This document shows, one piece after another, positions 61,482-64,000 of a stretch of DNA of 64,000 bases. The notes under the pieces are model-generated. The model was given only the letters and a program-made list of their open reading frames with translations, had not been told where the DNA came from and made no database searches. Each line of letters opens with the position of its first letter. Within the stretch, counting starts at the first letter, position 1. The position numbers and the translations under genes are program-made. This stretch comes from Ciona intestinalis (lineage: Eukaryota; Chordata; Ascidiacea; Phlebobranchia; Cionidae): the NCBI RefSeq assembly GCF_000224145.3, contig NC_020174.2:2914097-2978096 (forward strand), given 5' to 3'.

Positions 61482-61678
61482 GTATATAGTGGGTTGGGGT
61501 ATAAAGTGGTCCATTGCCCCTTTTTTTCGTCCCATCCGGTATAGTAAACTAAAAAAATATTTACAAAACTGTATACCGTATGTTATCCCTACGACTCAAA
61601 TTATAGAGCGTTGATTTGTTGAAATTACGCTCAGAAAATACGGGATATTATGTGCCATCTGACCCCGACCTACTATAT
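61482..61678 (-). mobile_element. Divergent MITE
   Basis: Reverse; TATATAGTGGGTTGGGGTAT to TGCCATCTGACCCCGACCTA. It carries the TTTACAAAACTGTATA variant. Confidence 0.7.
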
Positions 61679-62404
61679 ATGCTTAAAGTTAAATGCGTGT
61701 GTTAGAAGTGTGCTCGAGTTCAGGTTGATTTCTGTTTTGCTTATATCTTCCCAGGCAGCTATTAGCCGCCATGTATTCCGAATATGTGACCGCTAAATGC
61801 CGGTGAGTCACAGGTGCTCTGGTCGCGTTAGCACGAAACACTTGTTCTAATACCCACCTTGTCCCAGAGGCAGGCAGGTCGCGCAGCCCACGGACGCTGG
61901 GCGAAGCGCCTAATTACGGAAGGCGTCTTGATATGGTCAACGTGTTTAAGATAAGTGAACGATCAAGCAACGTATAATTGTCGCTGTGATTATGTCAAAA
62001 GCGTGATGTGTTTAGAGAGTTTTAGTCCACTGTATGAGCGCCCAAGTGAGGATTGCTACCTTCCTGTCTCGAGTAGTTGCCTCAGTATTTTCAAGCAGGC
62101 GAATTATCTCCGATTCGATCACGATCATAGCCTTGATTTGCCACCAACTGCTATTTCCAATCCTTACGCGCGGTACTCGCATTGCAGCCGGAGCAACGGA
62201 TTTAATTGTGAACAATTTAAACGACAAATTTGCAATCATATCAATACGGTGTAATTTTCGCTCAAGCAATTGCTTTTGATGGAATATGAATAATAACAGT
62301 TTATAATGTTGGCGCGCCCACGTCTGGGCTGTGCGTAGCATGAAAGCTATAAACATAAATCTACATTTCGTTCACAGACGTTTATTTACGCTTTACAGAA
62401 ATCT
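61679..62404. other. Spacer, no gene recognised
   Basis: Overlapping ORFs on both strands at 61955-62356 (up to 114 codons) exist in GC-richer DNA, but they lack domain or splice support. Confidence 0.3.
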
Positions 62405-62526
62405 AAAAATGAACAATCACACTCAAAGTTACATATACGTAGTAGCTCGTTGGCATCACGTGTCTGCTAAACTGAACAGCCGTGTACCGTGTTATAATGA
62501 TTGTCCTTGTATTCTGAGAATGACTT
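62405..62526 (+). repeat. SINE 3'-end fragment abutting another element
   Basis: TCAAAGTTACATATACGTAG, then GCATCACGTGTCTGC and GTTATAATGATTGTCCTTGT. It stops exactly where the 62527-62936 element begins. Confidence 0.58.
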
Positions 62527-62936
62527 ATACCCTTTTTGCATGGTAAAAAGTTAATGCGCATAACGATCCGCATTAATTCGTCATATGATAACTCGCTTAC
62601 CGCGTTGTTTTGCATGGTCATTGGTTTATGCGCGTATCAACATTGAGTTAGCTTATTTTAGCGCAATATTGTTAAATCTAGTTTATAAAATAGGTTTTGG
62701 TGCTTTATGGGGCTATTACCAGCTAAAAACTGTAAAAATAATACCCGAAAAAGATTAGGCTCTTAAAAGTGGAACTGTACTTTCACCATACTTTTCTTTA
62801 CTCGCATAATGCGAGTAACAACCAACCTCCTACAGCAGGTAACACGCTTATGACGTTATGCGTGTTAACTTTGCTTTTGCGAGTAAATATGCGAGTACTT
62901 ACGCGCATAAAAGTGACCATGCAAAAAGGGTATTAT
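62527..62936. mobile_element. 410-bp terminal-inverted-repeat element (third family)
   Basis: The left end ATACCCTTTTTGCATGGT is matched by ACCATGCAAAAAGGGTAT at the right end. Looser inverted similarity continues inward (ATGCGCATAA against TTACGCGCATAAAAG). Termini are flanked by TA-rich sequence. There is no transposase-like ORF; the interior has several GCGCATAA / ATGCGAGTA palindromic stretches. It appears once here and probably inserted into or beside the SINE ending at 62526. Confidence 0.65.
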
Positions 62937-63000
62937 AGTTGCATTGATTCAGCTATAGAGACGTGTGAAATCGTATTATACCCGTTTGCATACAACTGTA

Positions 63001-63938
63001 ACCAGCTTTGAACAAGCTCGTATTAAGCATGTGGTTACAGCAACGATGGCTGGTTGTATTAGGAAGCAGTGGTTTAGGTGGCAGATTTATAGTAACATGA
63101 TCTTATATCAACTGTAATGTTTAACACGATACAGTTCAGAAATAACATAAGAAACGTTTCTATATGTTGGCTAACATTTACATAATGTACCAGGAATTCA
63201 AGTGGCATCCAGCTTTGTGCTTGTGTTATATATCGCTAAATGTGGTTATGTGGTCTTGTGCGGTAACCAACTAACAGCTTGAACCGAAATTTTTGACCAC
63301 AGGTCATGGCCGGGAATTTACACCATGATTGTGCATGCTTTGTATACGAGTGGTGTGTTTGTATTCTACATGGGTTACATCCTTGTCGAGGACCTGGGAT
63401 TTAGCCCACTCCTGTCCTATTGCTCCAACATAATAATGTAACAACACCGCAGAAAAAGTCATGGTAACATGTTTTGTTGGTCTCTCACTAAAGAAGGCGA
63501 ATTGTTTATTGAACGTGATAAACAACTGTCATGTGGGTACAAAGATGCGATCTTTTCTATTAAATACCACGTGTTGGGTCTGAAAAAGATAATCTACATT
63601 CGGCAGTTTAAGAAGCCAAGCTCTTAAGCGGCGAAACATAGACGTCTGCGTGTACAAGTGTCGCAGAAGTGGACTAAAAATTTAATAAATCTAGGCACAG
63701 GCACTTGTGATAACACTTCGGGGTACCGACGTATTTTAATCCTTTGCTTCGCCGTGAGATTTCTATGGCGATTGAACACGTGCCAGTCACACTTGAGTGC
63801 TCTCAGCATCGCTTACATCATGACTGACAAGTTAATTTATTCCTGACAAAACTAAATGACATCGGCAAGGACACGGTCTTCTGTAAACAAAATAAACAAA
63901 GCTAATACCTATTTATAAGACTAAGAACAAAAGCCATA
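63001..63938. other. Spacer, no gene recognised
   Basis: Nothing beyond short unsupported frames. Confidence 0.3.
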
Positions 63939-64000
63939 TAGTAGTTTAGGGTAAGATGGCCCATGTTTCCATTGTATCGTATAACCCCATTTGATGGTTA
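63939..64000 (-). mobile_element. MITE copy, cut by window end
   Basis: Reverse left end of the divergent sub-type: TAGTAGTTTAGGGTAAGATG, then CCCCATTTGATGG. Confidence 0.65.

Noticed and set aside
51057..64000. LIM2 or homeodomain exons for the second Lmx gene
   Set aside because: I looked for RKGDEF-, YHLGC- and WFQNQR-type segments in all frames and saw none; they must lie outside the window if present.

Overview
This window is animal nuclear DNA and looks like a solitary ascidian, most probably Ciona intestinalis/robusta. The evidence is compact multi-exon genes with short introns, an AT-rich background, dozens of copies of one short terminal-inverted-repeat element, tRNA-derived SINEs, and two tandem near-matches to the 16-nt Ciona spliced leader, each followed directly by GT. 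Exon structures were worked out by hand from splice sites, reading phase and family conservation. No alignment or search was run.

Layout. At 1-3772 (+) lie the last six exons of a DPP6/DPP10-type dipeptidyl-peptidase-like protein that has lost its catalytic serine; its 5' part is outside the window. At 4444-4486 are the spliced-leader-like units. On the minus strand at 4975-5849 and 7967-8818 are two tandem three-exon genes, each predicted to encode a 57-residue protein with repeated NQ-x-NPNN motifs. They have identical exon lengths and phases, and I do not recognise the family beyond the motif. At 11634-12865 (+) is Ssna1, and converging on it at 13499-16010 (-) is Wrap73; both families act at centrosomes or basal bodies.

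From 18982 to 33696 (+) is a complete nine-exon LIM-homeobox gene of the Lmx1 class (about 625 residues) with a 10-kb second intron. About 17 kb downstream, same strand, a separate exon (50870-51056) encodes another Lmx1-type LIM1 domain. A phase-compatible candidate first exon sits at 48290-48326 behind CRE-like and E-box-like palindromes. This is the 5' end of a second, tandem Lmx-class gene whose LIM2 and homeodomain exons must lie beyond position 64000 if they exist.

The rest is repeat and apparently noncoding DNA. The MITE family (about 40 full or partial copies) and the SINEs crowd 1-14 kb and the small Lmx1 introns. Long stretches around the Lmx genes (17.0-24.3, 42.4-47.4, 48.6-53.6 and 57-61 kb) are nearly free of them and may hold cis-regulatory DNA. 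The perfect palindrome TGACGTCA occurs 13 times, six of them inside Lmx1 coding exons. The least expected items are the NPNN gene pair, the tandem Lmx paralogue and the spliced-leader-like repeat.
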